A DNA stretch of 64,000 nt, from NCBI GenBank assembly GCA_016706595.1, contig JADJJH010000002.1, positions 558,001-622,000 of the forward strand, written 5' to 3'. Shown here piece after piece: positions 1 through 8,522 of this stretch. Under the pieces are notes generated by a model, which saw only the letters and a program-made list of their open reading frames with translations, was not told where the DNA came from and did no database searches. The DNA comes from Bacteroidota bacterium. GTDB taxonomy: Bacteria > Bacteroidota > Bacteroidia > Chitinophagales > Chitinophagaceae. Numbering within the stretch: the stretch's first letter is position 1; each line of letters opens with the position of its first letter. A program made the translations under genes and the position numbers.

Positions 1-448
1 ATGTAATTATATGAAGGATTACATACACCAAACTGATTTGCAAATTTTGAATGAGCATTGAATGAGAAAGTATAGCGTAATTTTTTAAAAGATAGGCTAA
101 CGCCAATACCCACTTGAAATAATCTAATTTGGTTTTGTCTCTTTTTTGGATGAAATGAAGGGTATATGCACATGCAATCACTACACTCGAGATGATAATA
201 AAAATTCCCGCAAACGACCAATGTTGTAATTTAAAAATGAAACCTATCATTAAAAGCGATATCGACATAAAGAACACCTTGTTCCATATGGTTTTACGAA
301 AAGTGCCTCTTCGATACATCCAAGCATAGGATAACAAAAAACTAAATCCTATAAAATTATCACCAATGCCCATTTGAAACACAAGCATCAACACAATGCC
401 AATCGCCGCGCTGAAAATAATCCCTAACAAGTACACGATATTTTTCAT
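1..448 (-). CDS. Integral membrane protein, C-terminus cut by window edge
   Basis: An open frame runs from an ATG at 448 leftwards to the window edge with no stop, giving at least 149 residues. About four hydrophobic segments are visible (roughly residues 4-25, 32-44, 58-73 and 80-100), followed by a charged stretch (QKRDKTK) and further hydrophobic sequence, so this is a polytopic inner-membrane protein. The segment FKLQHW (residues 72-77) after a hydrophobic run resembles the 'K-x-x-H-W' signature common in small Bacteroidota membrane proteins, including relatives of GldL; I infer only family resemblance, not a gliding function. The strong ATG and continuous hydrophobic pattern support a real gene. 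It points the same way as rnc, about 80 bp downstream of it. Confidence 0.6.
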   Translation of the reverse strand, partial: MKNIVYLLGIIFSAAIGIVLMLVFQMGIGDNFIGFSFLLSYAWMYRRGTFRKTIWNKVFFMSISLLMIGFIFKLQHWSFAGIFIIISSVVIACAYTLHFIQKRDKTKLDYFKWVLALAYLLKNYAILSHSMLIQNLQISLVYVILHIIT

Positions 449-527
449 GCGTTTTTATACATTGAATTTCATTAGTATTTGGCTTTTCAATCTTTCATTC
501 AGTTATCAAGAATCGTTTGGCCTCATT

Positions 528-1256
528 TTATGAAGCCATTTCAGGAATGTTCAATATTTTAATAGCTTCTTCAGCAGCTATTTTACTAGCTTCTTTTTTA
601 TTTCCTGCAATTGAGGAGGCAATGATTTCTTCCTCGTACATTACACCAATTTTAAATTTCTTACGACCTTTTTCCAGTTTTTCTTCTAAAACGATAAAGT
701 CTATGGTTTTGCCTTGGCGACTTGCCCACCCTATTAATCGATTTTTCATATTCACTTCTATGCCTTCCAATAATTCAATATCTACAAAGGGAAGCAAAAT
801 TCGATTTCTTAAAAAAGTACGTGTTTTTGCATAGCCTTTATCGATATAAATTGCACCAATTAAGGCTTCAAGTGCATTGCCAAAAATGAGTGAATTTCGC
901 AAATGAAAATCCTGCTCATTAAATTTCATAATCGATTTTAATCCAATTTTTAATGCAATTTGGTTTAAGGTTTTTCGATTCACTATCTTCGAACGCATGT
1001 CGGTTAAATAGCCTTCGGGTTTGGTTGGATATTTTGTAAAAAGATGTTCGCCTATAATCGCTCCTAAAATTGCATCACCCAAAAATTCAAGTCGCTCATT
1101 ATTTTCAGTGGCATTCGCATTATTTGAACGATGGCAAAGTGCTAACTCATATAAAGCGATATTTCCGGGTGTAAAACCTAACATGGTTTGCAGTTCCTTG
1201 TAAAGTGGACTGCCTTTTGTAAAAAATTGAGCTATAAAATCAGGAACGAGTCGCAA
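528..1256 (-). CDS. rnc: Ribonuclease III
   Basis: Endoribonuclease that cuts double-stranded RNA, used in rRNA and mRNA processing in the cytoplasm. The protein has the usual two parts: a catalytic RNase III domain with the signature NERLEFLGD at residues 53-61 and the second acidic cluster NALEALIGAIYID near 127-139, then a double-stranded-RNA binding domain from about residue 172, ending in a basic-acidic helix (KKEASKIAAEEAIKIL). The 242-residue length is normal. No ATG is available before the conserved region: the frame is open from the stop of the upstream DUF885 gene, and TTG at 1256 gives the expected short N-terminus, so a TTG start is chosen. It lies 27 bp after the DUF885 gene, on the same strand. 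Confidence 0.95.
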   Translation of the reverse strand: MRLVPDFIAQFFTKGSPLYKELQTMLGFTPGNIALYELALCHRSNNANATENNERLEFLGDAILGAIIGEHLFTKYPTKPEGYLTDMRSKIVNRKTLNQIALKIGLKSIMKFNEQDFHLRNSLIFGNALEALIGAIYIDKGYAKTRTFLRNRILLPFVDIELLEGIEVNMKNRLIGWASRQGKTIDFIVLEEKLEKGRKKFKIGVMYEEEIIASSIAGNKKEASKIAAEEAIKILNIPEMAS

Positions 1257-1283
1257 AACAAATACTTTTTTAGTATTTGCAAT

Positions 1284-3053
1284 TTAGAATGATTTTGCCC
1301 AAAGTGCTAATTTTTTTTGTAAAACATCCAATGGCATATTTCCACCTTCAAGAAGTTGTGTATGAAATGCACCTATTTTAAATTCTTTACCTAATTGTTT
1401 TTGATATTTTGCTTTCATTTCAGACAAAGTAATTTGCCCGATTTTATAAGATAAGGCTTGTCCGGGAATTGCCATATATCTTTCAATTTCAGCAGTAGCT
1501 TCTTCTTCACTAATTCTTTCATGGCTCTTCATGTAACGTATTGCATCTTCCCGACTCATATTTTTTGTATGAATAGCCACATCAACAACTAATCTAATGG
1601 CTCGGTGCATAGCATCACTTAAATGTCCAAAATATTGATAGGGATTTTTGTACAAGCCCAATTCTTTGCCAAGGGTTTCGGTATACAATGCCCAGCCTTC
1701 AGCATAAGCACTATAGCCAAGGAATTTTCTAAATTTTGGAAGCTCATTGTTTTCTTGTTGTAATGAAATTTGATAATGATGACCCGGAATCGCTTCATGT
1801 AAAAATAAAGTTTCCATGCCTACACAATTAAATTTTTTAGGGTTCAAAATCGGTACATAAAATATACCTGGTCGGCTGCCATCTTCACTTCCTGCGTTAT
1901 ACTCGGCACTGGCACTTGCGGCACGATAAGCTTCAGTTTGACGAATTTCGAAACTTGTTTTTGGATTCGTTTCAAATAAAGATTTCAAATAAAGCTCTTC
2001 TGTTTTTTGTATGGCCATGAAACTATCCAAAACTTCTTTCTCGGTTTTAAATGGATAAAATTGTTGATCCTCATTCATGTACTTGAAAAAATCTTGTAGG
2101 CTGCCGGCAAATTGCACTTCATTTTTTACTTTTTCCATTTCAGTTTGAAGAGAATCAACTTCTCGCAATCCTAACTTATAAATACTATCCGGACTTAGCT
2201 GTGTGGTTGTAAATTGACGGATGAGATATTGATAATATTGATCTCCATTAGGTAAAGCCGAAATGCCTGAACTAGAGCGAGAAGCCTTTACATATTCTGT
2301 TTCCATAAATGTATAAAGTTTGGCGTACGAAGAAATGATGGTATTTGCTATGACTTCGCGGTAGGCAGAGGTTAACATCTTTCTATCTTCTGCAGAAAAA
2401 GAACTCGGGAAATTCTGAATGGGCTTATAAAAAATATTTTCATCAATATTTTCTCTGCACATATTTTTTATTTGTGGAAGCACTTTTAAGGTAAGTGTTT
2501 TTGGAAGCACATAACCTAAAGCAATTCCTTTTCGCATATTAGCTATAGCGGTATCAACCCAAGCCGGGAAACTTTTCATTCGACTTAAAAAATGAGTATA
2601 ATCGGTTACGGTTTTAAAGGGTTGATTGCCAGTGCCACTGCCTAATTGTGGAAATTCGAGTGTAAAACTCCAAAATTGATTAATGGGCATTAAATGGGAG
2701 GGGAATTGCAATGCATCTAAGTTGATTTGCATTTCGTATTCGAATAATTCTTTGCTTATTAGGTCCTTTTCGTTAAGTGATACGTTAATTCTTTTACTTT
2801 CTGAAAGGTATCTAGTATAGAAAACTAGCAACTTATTTCGGTAACTTTCACTGATGGTTATGGGCAATAAGTTATTGTATCGATTATCACCAATTGCAGT
2901 TGCCTCTAAAGGAAATAGTTGCATTCTTTCTTCCCAATAGGTTGAAAATAATTCGTGCAAAGCATCGTTGTTAGCTACTTCCGCCTTTTTTTCTACCATT
3001 TCATTACAGGCAAAGCTTGTCAATATCAATAGCAGTGAGATGAGTTGTTTCAT
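1284..3053 (-). CDS. DUF885 family lipoprotein, putative zinc metallopeptidase
   Basis: Predicted periplasmic or surface lipoprotein of the DUF885 family. The first residues form a signal peptide ending in a lipobox (TSFAC, lipidated Cys at residue 16 of the ATG form). The HEAIPGHH motif (about residues 419-426) and the following EGWALYTE segment are the family hallmark and resemble the HExxH plus downstream Glu zinc site of gluzincin peptidases; peptidase activity is inferred. The frame also opens at a TTG four codons upstream (3065), but ATG at 3053 leaves a compact signal sequence and is preferred. A near-consensus -7 element (TAACATTG, 3070-3063 on this strand) lies about 9 nt before the ATG. 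About 589 residues, full length for the family; rnc follows. Confidence 0.88.
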   Translation of the reverse strand: MKQLISLLLILTSFACNEMVEKKAEVANNDALHELFSTYWEERMQLFPLEATAIGDNRYNNLLPITISESYRNKLLVFYTRYLSESKRINVSLNEKDLISKELFEYEMQINLDALQFPSHLMPINQFWSFTLEFPQLGSGTGNQPFKTVTDYTHFLSRMKSFPAWVDTAIANMRKGIALGYVLPKTLTLKVLPQIKNMCRENIDENIFYKPIQNFPSSFSAEDRKMLTSAYREVIANTIISSYAKLYTFMETEYVKASRSSSGISALPNGDQYYQYLIRQFTTTQLSPDSIYKLGLREVDSLQTEMEKVKNEVQFAGSLQDFFKYMNEDQQFYPFKTEKEVLDSFMAIQKTEELYLKSLFETNPKTSFEIRQTEAYRAASASAEYNAGSEDGSRPGIFYVPILNPKKFNCVGMETLFLHEAIPGHHYQISLQQENNELPKFRKFLGYSAYAEGWALYTETLGKELGLYKNPYQYFGHLSDAMHRAIRLVVDVAIHTKNMSREDAIRYMKSHERISEEEATAEIERYMAIPGQALSYKIGQITLSEMKAKYQKQLGKEFKIGAFHTQLLEGGNMPLDVLQKKLALWAKSF

Positions 3054-3161
3054 AAAATTATACAATGTTAGATTTTCGTTAGAAAGTGCTTGAAAAATAC
3101 CGGTTTTTAAGTTTGATTTGCCTTTCGTCTGTTAAATATACCATTTCACAGGAAAATATTT

Positions 3162-3191
3162 TTTGTATAATCATTTCTGAATTTATATTTG
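3162..3191 (+). promoter_or_regulatory. Strong Bacteroidota-type promoter, no protein gene downstream
   Basis: TTTG at 3162-3165 and TATATTTG at 3184-3191 with an 18-nt spacer match the Bacteroidota -33/-7 pattern (TTTG ... TAnnTTTG). The predicted transcript starts near 3195-3198 and runs rightwards into a hairpin terminator at 3258-3296, with no convincing open reading frame between. It faces away from the DUF885 gene. Confidence 0.45.
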
Positions 3192-3195
3192 CATC

Positions 3196-3297
3196 AAGAA
3201 CTCCAAACAAAAAACGGAATTTAAGAATTTTTCATAGGTTGATTTGGTTAGGGATTAAACAGTCTTTGCTTTTCCAAGCAGAGACTGTTCCTTTTTA
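3196..3297 (+). ncRNA. Candidate small RNA of about 100 nt
   Basis: Inferred from a consensus promoter at 3162-3191 followed about 65 nt later by an intrinsic terminator: stem AACAGTCT/AGACTGTT plus TGCTT/AAGCA at 3258-3289, then CC and a TTTTT run at 3292-3296. Nothing between looks coding. It does not resemble 4.5S, tmRNA or a tRNA that I can recognise. The hairpin could instead serve as terminator for the thioesterase gene, whose stop lies just to the right on the opposite strand; in that direction the T tract is weaker. Confidence 0.35.
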
Positions 3298-3305
3298 AGG
3301 CCATA

Positions 3306-3833
3306 CTACTTGGCAATAATTTCTTCTACAAAAAGTTTTTTAAGTTCAGAAGCCTCATCAGGTTTCATTCTCCCCGATAATACCAATCGTAGTTGTCTAC
3401 GTCGCAAAGCCCCTTCATATCGGCGTTTCTCTTCATCAGTTTCCGGTATTAATTCAGGTACTTGGCGAGGTTTGCCATGCGGATCCAAACAAACAAAAGT
3501 CATATAGGCTTCATTTGAAAGATATTTGAATTGGGTTGGCAAGTCTTCTCCATGCACTTTTAAATATACTTCCATCGAAGTGCTAAATGCTCGAGTTACT
3601 TTAGCTTCGATGGTAACTACATTTCCTAAGCGAACGGGATTTTCAAATGAAATATTATCTGCCGAAGCAGTAACCACCGGACAATTACAATGCTTCATCG
3701 AGGCCATTGCAGCCGCTATATCCATCCAATGCATAAGGCGTCCTCCCATTAAGTTGCCTAACGTATTTGTGTCATTGGGGAGTATCAATTCACTCATGGT
3801 AGTCATTGATTCTTGTGGTGTTTTTGCAGCCAT
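3306..3833 (-). CDS. Acyl-CoA thioesterase (hotdog fold, YciA/BACH type)
   Basis: Predicted cytoplasmic acyl-CoA hydrolase. The 175-residue protein has the single hotdog domain of this family: the N-terminal substrate-site block LPNDTNTLGNLMGGRLM (residues 18-34, with the N-x-x-G-x-x-x-GG core), a helix WMDIAAAMASMKH, and the strand GNVVTIEAKVTRAFSTSMEV. A charged C-terminal tail (about 135-175, rich in E, R and K) follows the catalytic domain. ATG at 3833 fits the family start. A TAGATTTG -7 element lies 18 nt upstream (3859-3852). Substrate chain length cannot be read from the sequence. Confidence 0.88.
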   Translation of the reverse strand: MAAKTPQESMTTMSELILPNDTNTLGNLMGGRLMHWMDIAAAMASMKHCNCPVVTASADNISFENPVRLGNVVTIEAKVTRAFSTSMEVYLKVHGEDLPTQFKYLSNEAYMTFVCLDPHGKPRQVPELIPETDEEKRRYEGALRRRQLRLVLSGRMKPDEASELKKLFVEEIIAK

Positions 3834-3851
3834 ATCTGTATCTAGTTTTTA

Positions 3852-3859
3852 CAAATCTA
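3852..3859 (-). promoter_or_regulatory. -7 element of the thioesterase gene
   Basis: On the minus strand this reads TAGATTTG, an exact TAnnTTTG match, ending 18 nt before the thioesterase ATG at 3833. Confidence 0.5.
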
Positions 3860-3980
3860 TAGTATACGCTCTTTTAGCAAGGCATAGAACTAGATTATTT
3901 TTAATATTCTTTATGATTGGCTATAGTATGTCATTGCATCTATTCAGAAATTCTTGAACTTAATATGCTCACAATTTTTA

Positions 3981-3988
3981 TAACTTTG
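3981..3988 (+). promoter_or_regulatory. -7 element of the OmpA-domain gene
   Basis: TAACTTTG matches TAnnTTTG exactly and lies only 8 nt before the ATG at 3997. The transcript would have almost no 5' leader. Confidence 0.5.
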
Positions 3989-3996
3989 AGATCTGT

Positions 3997-4821
3997 ATGA
4001 AATTACTCATCATTATTTTATTTTTTTTTGTAACACTCACTGAGGCTGCTTCTCAACCACAACGCAGAATCATTTTATTTGATTTTGATAAATATGAAAT
4101 TCCGGATTCATCTATGCTTCAACTCATGAAAGTAATCGCAAAGTATTCAATTCAAGATGTGTTGATTGAAGGGCATTGTGATAGTGTCGGGTCAAAACCT
4201 TATAATTATATCCTTTCTGAGAATAGGGCGAATGCTGTAAAGAAATTACTTGTACAAAATGGGGTCGATGCAAAAACTATCAAGACTTGTATTGGCTATG
4301 GCAAAGATAAACCTTTGCTGCAAGCAGGTGCAATCACTGAAACCTATTTGAACAGAAGAGTAATCGTTCAATTTAATGTACAAGATTCGACATCGCAAAC
4401 ACCCGATGTAAGGTCGAAACCTTCAATCTTAGAAGCTAAAGATTTTAAGCCAGGTGAGAAAATTAAACTCGAAAATTTATTTTTTTATGGAGGTCGACAT
4501 GTTTTGCGAGAAGAATCATTACCGGTGATGAAAAGACTAGGGCAAATCATGAAGGATCATCCACATGTAAAAATAGAAATTCAAGGTCATGTTTGTTGCA
4601 CTACTATCGAACCGGATGGGTATGATGTAGATTTAGGTACGGATAATCTGTCACTAACCCGTGCCAAAACTATTTATGAATATTTGGTTCATATTTGTGG
4701 AATTAGTCCTGAACGTCTTCGTTACAAAGGATTTGGCGGCTCTATGAAAATTGTTACAGAAGAAATTTCGGAAGAAGATAGACGAAAGAATAGGCGAGTT
4801 GAATTGCTGATTTTAGAATAG
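3997..4821 (+). CDS. Protein with two OmpA-type peptidoglycan-binding domains
   Basis: Exported protein of 274 residues with a signal peptide (about residues 1-19, ending near TEAAS). It contains two tandem OmpA/MotB C-terminal-like domains. The first (about 23-128) shows ILFDFDKYEIPD, IEGHCDSVGS and NRRVIVQF. The second (about 150-274) shows IEIQGHVC, then LSLTRAKTIYEYLV and RRKNRRVELLIL. These domains bind the diaminopimelate of peptidoglycan in characterised relatives, so a periplasmic cell-wall tether is likely. There is no beta-barrel. The second domain has Cys-Cys (HVCCTT) where most members have D-x-x-G, and an insertion after it, so its binding site may be altered. Confidence 0.82.
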   Translation: MKLLIIILFFFVTLTEAASQPQRRIILFDFDKYEIPDSSMLQLMKVIAKYSIQDVLIEGHCDSVGSKPYNYILSENRANAVKKLLVQNGVDAKTIKTCIGYGKDKPLLQAGAITETYLNRRVIVQFNVQDSTSQTPDVRSKPSILEAKDFKPGEKIKLENLFFYGGRHVLREESLPVMKRLGQIMKDHPHVKIEIQGHVCCTTIEPDGYDVDLGTDNLSLTRAKTIYEYLVHICGISPERLRYKGFGGSMKIVTEEISEEDRRKNRRVELLILE

Positions 4822-4823
4822 CA

Positions 4824-6164
4824 TTATATAAATTGTTTTGCTTTTAATGCGAGATATTTATTTACGACCTGTATGGTTAGTTGTTCGGGTTTAGTATAAA
4901 TTGCTAAAATGCCATGTTTTTGTAATTCTTTGACGATCATCTTCTTCTCATAAATAAACCGATCGGCAATTGTTTTTACATAAATGTCCTCAAGCGCATC
5001 ACCACGCCTATCATGTATGCGTGATACCTCAGTGTTCTCGAACAAAACCACACATAGCAAATGCTTTTTATTCATTACTTTCAAATAAGGAAGCTGTCGC
5101 ATAAAACCAGTTATAGTTTCGAAATTGGTAAATAATAAAAGCAAACTTCTTTGTCCTGCCCTTTTATTCACCGTAAGGTAAACATCTTCAAAATTACTTT
5201 CAAGAAATCTCGTCTCTTGTTTATACAAGGTTTCCATAATTACATTGAACTGTTTCTTCAGTTTAGCGGGTTGTAAAACTTCATGGGTTTTTTCAGCAAA
5301 TGTGATGAGTCCAATCTTGTCATCCTTTTGCAAGGCAACATATGAAAACATTAGGGTTGCATTAATGGCATAATCGAGCAGGGTAATTCCATTGAACGAC
5401 ATTTTCATCATTCGGCCTTTATCAATCAAGCAAAATATTTGTTGCGATTTTTCATCCATAAACGAATTCACCATCAATTGATCGCGCCTTGCACTTGCCT
5501 TCCAATTGATACTGCGTGAATCATCGCCTCTCGTATATTCCTTCACATGTTCAAATTCAGTGCTTAATCCACGACGATACAGTCGACGTCCCCTACTTTC
5601 AAGATTTTGTTCGGCCAAGGCTTTTAACTGATAATTTCGTAATTGTAAAAACGAAGGATATACCTTAACGGTTTGCGAAGATTGTATTGTGAAACGTCGT
5701 TGCACTAAACCTATTTTGCTAGATATGTACAGGTGAATATTACCAAATTCATACTCTCCTCGTTGCGTAGGCATTAGAGAGTAGTTAAGTTGTAATTCCC
5801 CTTTAGCTTCAATCGAATGTTGTATTTGGAAATCGCGTTGTTGAAATTGAACCGGCAATTCATCAAGGTAAGTAAGATTCAATCTAAAAGCATAGCTTGA
5901 AGATAGGTTTATGTGCACCGTATTAGCTTCGGCATTACTGAACCTTACCGGCAATTTACGTGCACCTATTAACGAATTTCTAGTAAAAAATAATAATCCA
6001 TAATCCAGAAGTGATAAAGCCAAAAAGAAAACACAAATACCCCATACAAATACAGATAATAGCGGGAAAAAATAAGTGAGAATACATGATAAGGTGATAC
6101 ATCCCCAAACTACAAAAAATCGGTTCTTAAAAAATAAGTCTGTAAGTAATGTAATTTTTGGCAT
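4824..6164 (-). CDS. DUF58 domain protein with two N-terminal membrane segments
   Basis: About 446 residues. Two transmembrane helices (about residues 14-60) are followed by a beta-rich region and the DUF58 signature YTRGDDSRSINWK near residues 211-223, then a von Willebrand A-like fold (IFCLIDKGRMM starts the metal-site strand). DUF58 proteins are usually encoded beside MoxR ATPases and transglutaminases in putative chaperone or envelope systems, but no moxR is next to it here. The frame opens with TTG directly before ATG at 6164; ATG is used. It follows the small PspC gene by a few bases, suggesting co-transcription. Confidence 0.85.
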   Translation of the reverse strand: MPKITLLTDLFFKNRFFVVWGCITLSCILTYFFPLLSVFVWGICVFFLALSLLDYGLLFFTRNSLIGARKLPVRFSNAEANTVHINLSSSYAFRLNLTYLDELPVQFQQRDFQIQHSIEAKGELQLNYSLMPTQRGEYEFGNIHLYISSKIGLVQRRFTIQSSQTVKVYPSFLQLRNYQLKALAEQNLESRGRRLYRRGLSTEFEHVKEYTRGDDSRSINWKASARRDQLMVNSFMDEKSQQIFCLIDKGRMMKMSFNGITLLDYAINATLMFSYVALQKDDKIGLITFAEKTHEVLQPAKLKKQFNVIMETLYKQETRFLESNFEDVYLTVNKRAGQRSLLLLFTNFETITGFMRQLPYLKVMNKKHLLCVVLFENTEVSRIHDRRGDALEDIYVKTIADRFIYEKKMIVKELQKHGILAIYTKPEQLTIQVVNKYLALKAKQFI

Positions 6165-6171
6165 CAATCAA

Positions 6172-6393
6172 TTAAAACCAACGTAATGGATTTCGTGTGG
6201 CTGCTAGTATATGTTTTCTGATATTTATCCAAAAGGCTAGAATGAAATAAACAATCATGGGTGATCCAAATGTTAGGAATGAAATATAAATAAACCACAA
6301 TCGGATGCTAGTGATAGATATGCGAAACCTTTCACCTAAAGCAGTACAAACGCCAAACAATTGCCACTCAACGAAATAGCGCAGATTTCTCAT
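6172..6393 (-). CDS. PspC domain small membrane protein
   Basis: A 73-residue protein with the PspC pattern: a short amphipathic start, the core FGVCTALGERFRIS (about 13-26), which corresponds to the family's G-V-x-x-G-L-A-x-x, then two hydrophobic stretches (about 29-58) and a basic tail ending NPLRWF. PspC proteins are inner-membrane stress regulators or toxin-like partners in other bacteria; the role here is not determined. The stop lies just upstream of the DUF58 start, so the two genes probably form an operon. The TACTTTTG element ends 4 nt before its ATG. Confidence 0.72.
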   Translation of the reverse strand: MRNLRYFVEWQLFGVCTALGERFRISITSIRLWFIYISFLTFGSPMIVYFILAFWINIRKHILAATRNPLRWF

Positions 6394-6397
6394 GTTT

Positions 6398-6405
6398 CAA
6401 AAGTA
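6398..6405 (-). promoter_or_regulatory. -7 element of the pspC-DUF58 operon
   Basis: Minus strand reads TACTTTTG, an exact TAnnTTTG match, ending 4 nt before the ATG at 6393. Transcription would begin at or next to the A of the ATG, so the mRNA may be leaderless. Confidence 0.45.
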
Positions 6406-6586
6406 AGACATTCATTTTGGGTCTGCTAATATTTTTTTTGAAACTACGCATTTGAAAATGATTTTTACGATAGGTCAGAATCTCATTGGGTAATGCGGTA
6501 AGTTCAATTACATTCTTTTGTCAATTCATTTTTTACAGTATAGAAACCTATTCATTCTCGTGTACATCGAGTTCTTTTATAATTTG

Positions 6587-6612
6587 CTAAAATAGTTAAG
6601 AAACTATTTTAG
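6587..6612. promoter_or_regulatory. Perfect 11-bp inverted repeat upstream of DUF3467-guaA
   Basis: CTAAAATAGTT, spacer AAGA, AACTATTTTAG. The dyad ends just before a near-consensus -7 element (TAACTTCG, 6627-6634), so it covers the -33 region of the likely DUF3467-guaA promoter. A regulator-binding operator is the simplest reading; there is no T tract for a terminator on the plus strand. Confidence 0.4.
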
Positions 6613-6654
6613 AATGACAAATTGTATAACTTCGCGCTTCATAAGAAAATTACT

Positions 6655-6969
6655 ATGCAACAAAACGAACAACAACAAAATCAATTGAATATCGAGTTAT
6701 CAGAAGATATGGCCGAAGGGACTTATTCAAATCTTGCTATTATTACGCACTCAAACGCCGAGTTTATTGTAGACTTTATCAATGTAATGCCGGGTTCACC
6801 TAAAGCGAAAGTGAAATCGCGCATTGTGCTTACTCCACAGCATGCCAAACGATTAATGAAAGCATTAGTTGATAACGTGAAGAAATTTGAACAAGTGAAT
6901 GGGATAATTAAAGATGTTGAACCAGTTTCATTGCCAATGCAATTTGGTGGACCGGCAGCGCAAGCCTAA
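6655..6969 (+). CDS. DUF3467 domain protein
   Basis: A 104-residue cytoplasmic protein of the DUF3467 family: an acidic start (LNIELSEDMAEGTYSNLA), the core EFIVDFINVMPG, then KVKSRIVLTPQHAKRLMKAL. No biochemical function is established for this family; it is common and conserved in Bacteroidota, often near RNA polymerase or nucleotide genes. The longer frame begins at a TTG (6622) that overlaps the likely promoter, so ATG at 6655 is used. guaA starts 6 bp after its stop, which suggests an operon. Confidence 0.82.
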   Translation: MQQNEQQQNQLNIELSEDMAEGTYSNLAIITHSNAEFIVDFINVMPGSPKAKVKSRIVLTPQHAKRLMKALVDNVKKFEQVNGIIKDVEPVSLPMQFGGPAAQA

Positions 6970-6975
6970 TATATT

Positions 6976-8511
6976 ATGACAGAAAAAATTATAATCTTAG
7001 ATTTCGGTTCACAGTACACCCAATTGATTGCACGTAATGTGCGTGAAATGAATGTGTATTGCGAAATCATTCCTTTTTATGAAGAGGTGAAAGAGGATGA
7101 AACCATCAAAGGTATCATTCTCTCGGGTAGTCCTTCTAGTGTGAACGACGAAAATGCGCCTCATGTTGATGTGGCTGCATTAAACGCAAAATGGCCGGTA
7201 TTGGGTATTTGTTATGGCGCCCAACTTACAACCAAGATTTTGAATGGAAAGGTTGAGAAATCTTCTTCTCGAGAATATGGTAGAGTTCGATTGAGTAAAG
7301 TTGATACTACACATCCTCTATTAAAAGGTCTTTCAGAAAATAATCAAGTGTGGATGAGCCATGCTGATACCATAACCCAACTCGCTGATTCAGCAGAAGT
7401 CATTGCACAAACAGAGTCGATTCCGGTAGCGGCATTTCATGTTAAAAATACGCCTAATCCTTTGATGGGTTTACAGTTTCATCCTGAAGTAACCCATTCA
7501 GAAAATGGAAAAGGAATTATAAAGAATTTTGTAGTAGGTATTTGTAATTGTTCTCAAAGTTGGACATCGGCAGGATACATTGCAGAAACCGTTGCGAACA
7601 TTAAAGCACAAGTTGGTGATCAAAAAGTAGTGATGGCATTAAGCGGTGGAGTGGATAGCACAGTAGCTGCAACCCTTATTGACCGAGCGATAGGCGAAAA
7701 TTTGTATTGCATTTTTGTAGATAATGGTTTATTGCGTAAGAATGAATTTGCTGAAGTCATGGAAGCCTACCAGCAATTAGGATTACATGTGAAAGGCGTA
7801 GATGCATCGGCAAGATTTTATAAGCAATTAGAAGGGGTTAGTAATCCAGAAGAGAAACGGAAAATCATTGGTAATTTATTTATAGATGTATTTCAAGAAG
7901 AAGCGCATCATATTAAGGATATTCATTTTTTAGGACAAGGCACAATCTACCCAGATGTGATAGAAAGCGTTTCTGTAAATGGTCCTTCGGCAACTATTAA
8001 ATCGCATCATAATGTAGGCGGTTTGCCCGAAAAAATGCACATGCAATTAGTTGAGCCTCTTCGTGCTTTATTTAAAGATGAAGTACGAAGAATTGGGCGT
8101 GAACTTGGATTAGCCGATTCATTCATCGATCGACATCCGTTTCCGGGACCCGGTCTAGGAATTCGTATTTTGGGTGATGTGAGCGAAGAGAAAGTGAAAT
8201 TATTACAAGATGCAGATGCGATTTATATTAATGCACTGAAAGCAAATCATGAATACCAAAATATTTGGCAAGCCGGTGCCATTTTACTTCCTGTGCAAAG
8301 CGTAGGTGTAATGGGCGACGAACGCACTTACGAATATACATTAGCCCTTCGTGCAGTTACTAGTGTAGATGGCATGACCGCAGATTGGGCTCATATTCCG
8401 TATACCTTATTGGCCGATATCTCGAATGAAATTATTAATAAAGTAAAAGGTATTAATCGTGTGGTGTATGATATCAGTTCTAAACCACCTGCCACCATCG
8501 AATGGGAATAA
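6976..8511 (+). CDS. guaA: GMP synthase (glutamine-hydrolysing)
   Basis: Converts XMP to GMP with ATP and glutamine in the cytoplasm. A class I amidotransferase domain comes first (GICYGAQL with nucleophile Cys79; HPE triad residues 169-171). Next is the ATP pyrophosphatase domain, with P-loop SGGVDS at 223-228, and the C-terminal dimerisation domain with the FPGPGLGIR block. The 511 residues are full length and all key residues are present. It sits between DUF3467 and the periplasmic-binding-like gene, and the three probably share a transcript. Confidence 0.98.
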   Translation: MTEKIIILDFGSQYTQLIARNVREMNVYCEIIPFYEEVKEDETIKGIILSGSPSSVNDENAPHVDVAALNAKWPVLGICYGAQLTTKILNGKVEKSSSREYGRVRLSKVDTTHPLLKGLSENNQVWMSHADTITQLADSAEVIAQTESIPVAAFHVKNTPNPLMGLQFHPEVTHSENGKGIIKNFVVGICNCSQSWTSAGYIAETVANIKAQVGDQKVVMALSGGVDSTVAATLIDRAIGENLYCIFVDNGLLRKNEFAEVMEAYQQLGLHVKGVDASARFYKQLEGVSNPEEKRKIIGNLFIDVFQEEAHHIKDIHFLGQGTIYPDVIESVSVNGPSATIKSHHNVGGLPEKMHMQLVEPLRALFKDEVRRIGRELGLADSFIDRHPFPGPGLGIRILGDVSEEKVKLLQDADAIYINALKANHEYQNIWQAGAILLPVQSVGVMGDERTYEYTLALRAVTSVDGMTADWAHIPYTLLADISNEIINKVKGINRVVYDISSKPPATIEWE

Positions 8512-8522
8512 ATATTGATGTT

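Noticed and set aside
3086..3298. 70-codon plus-strand ORF in the gap before the thioesterase
   Set aside because: Its first part lies before the promoter at 3162, and its end is the terminator hairpin; a small RNA explains the signals better.
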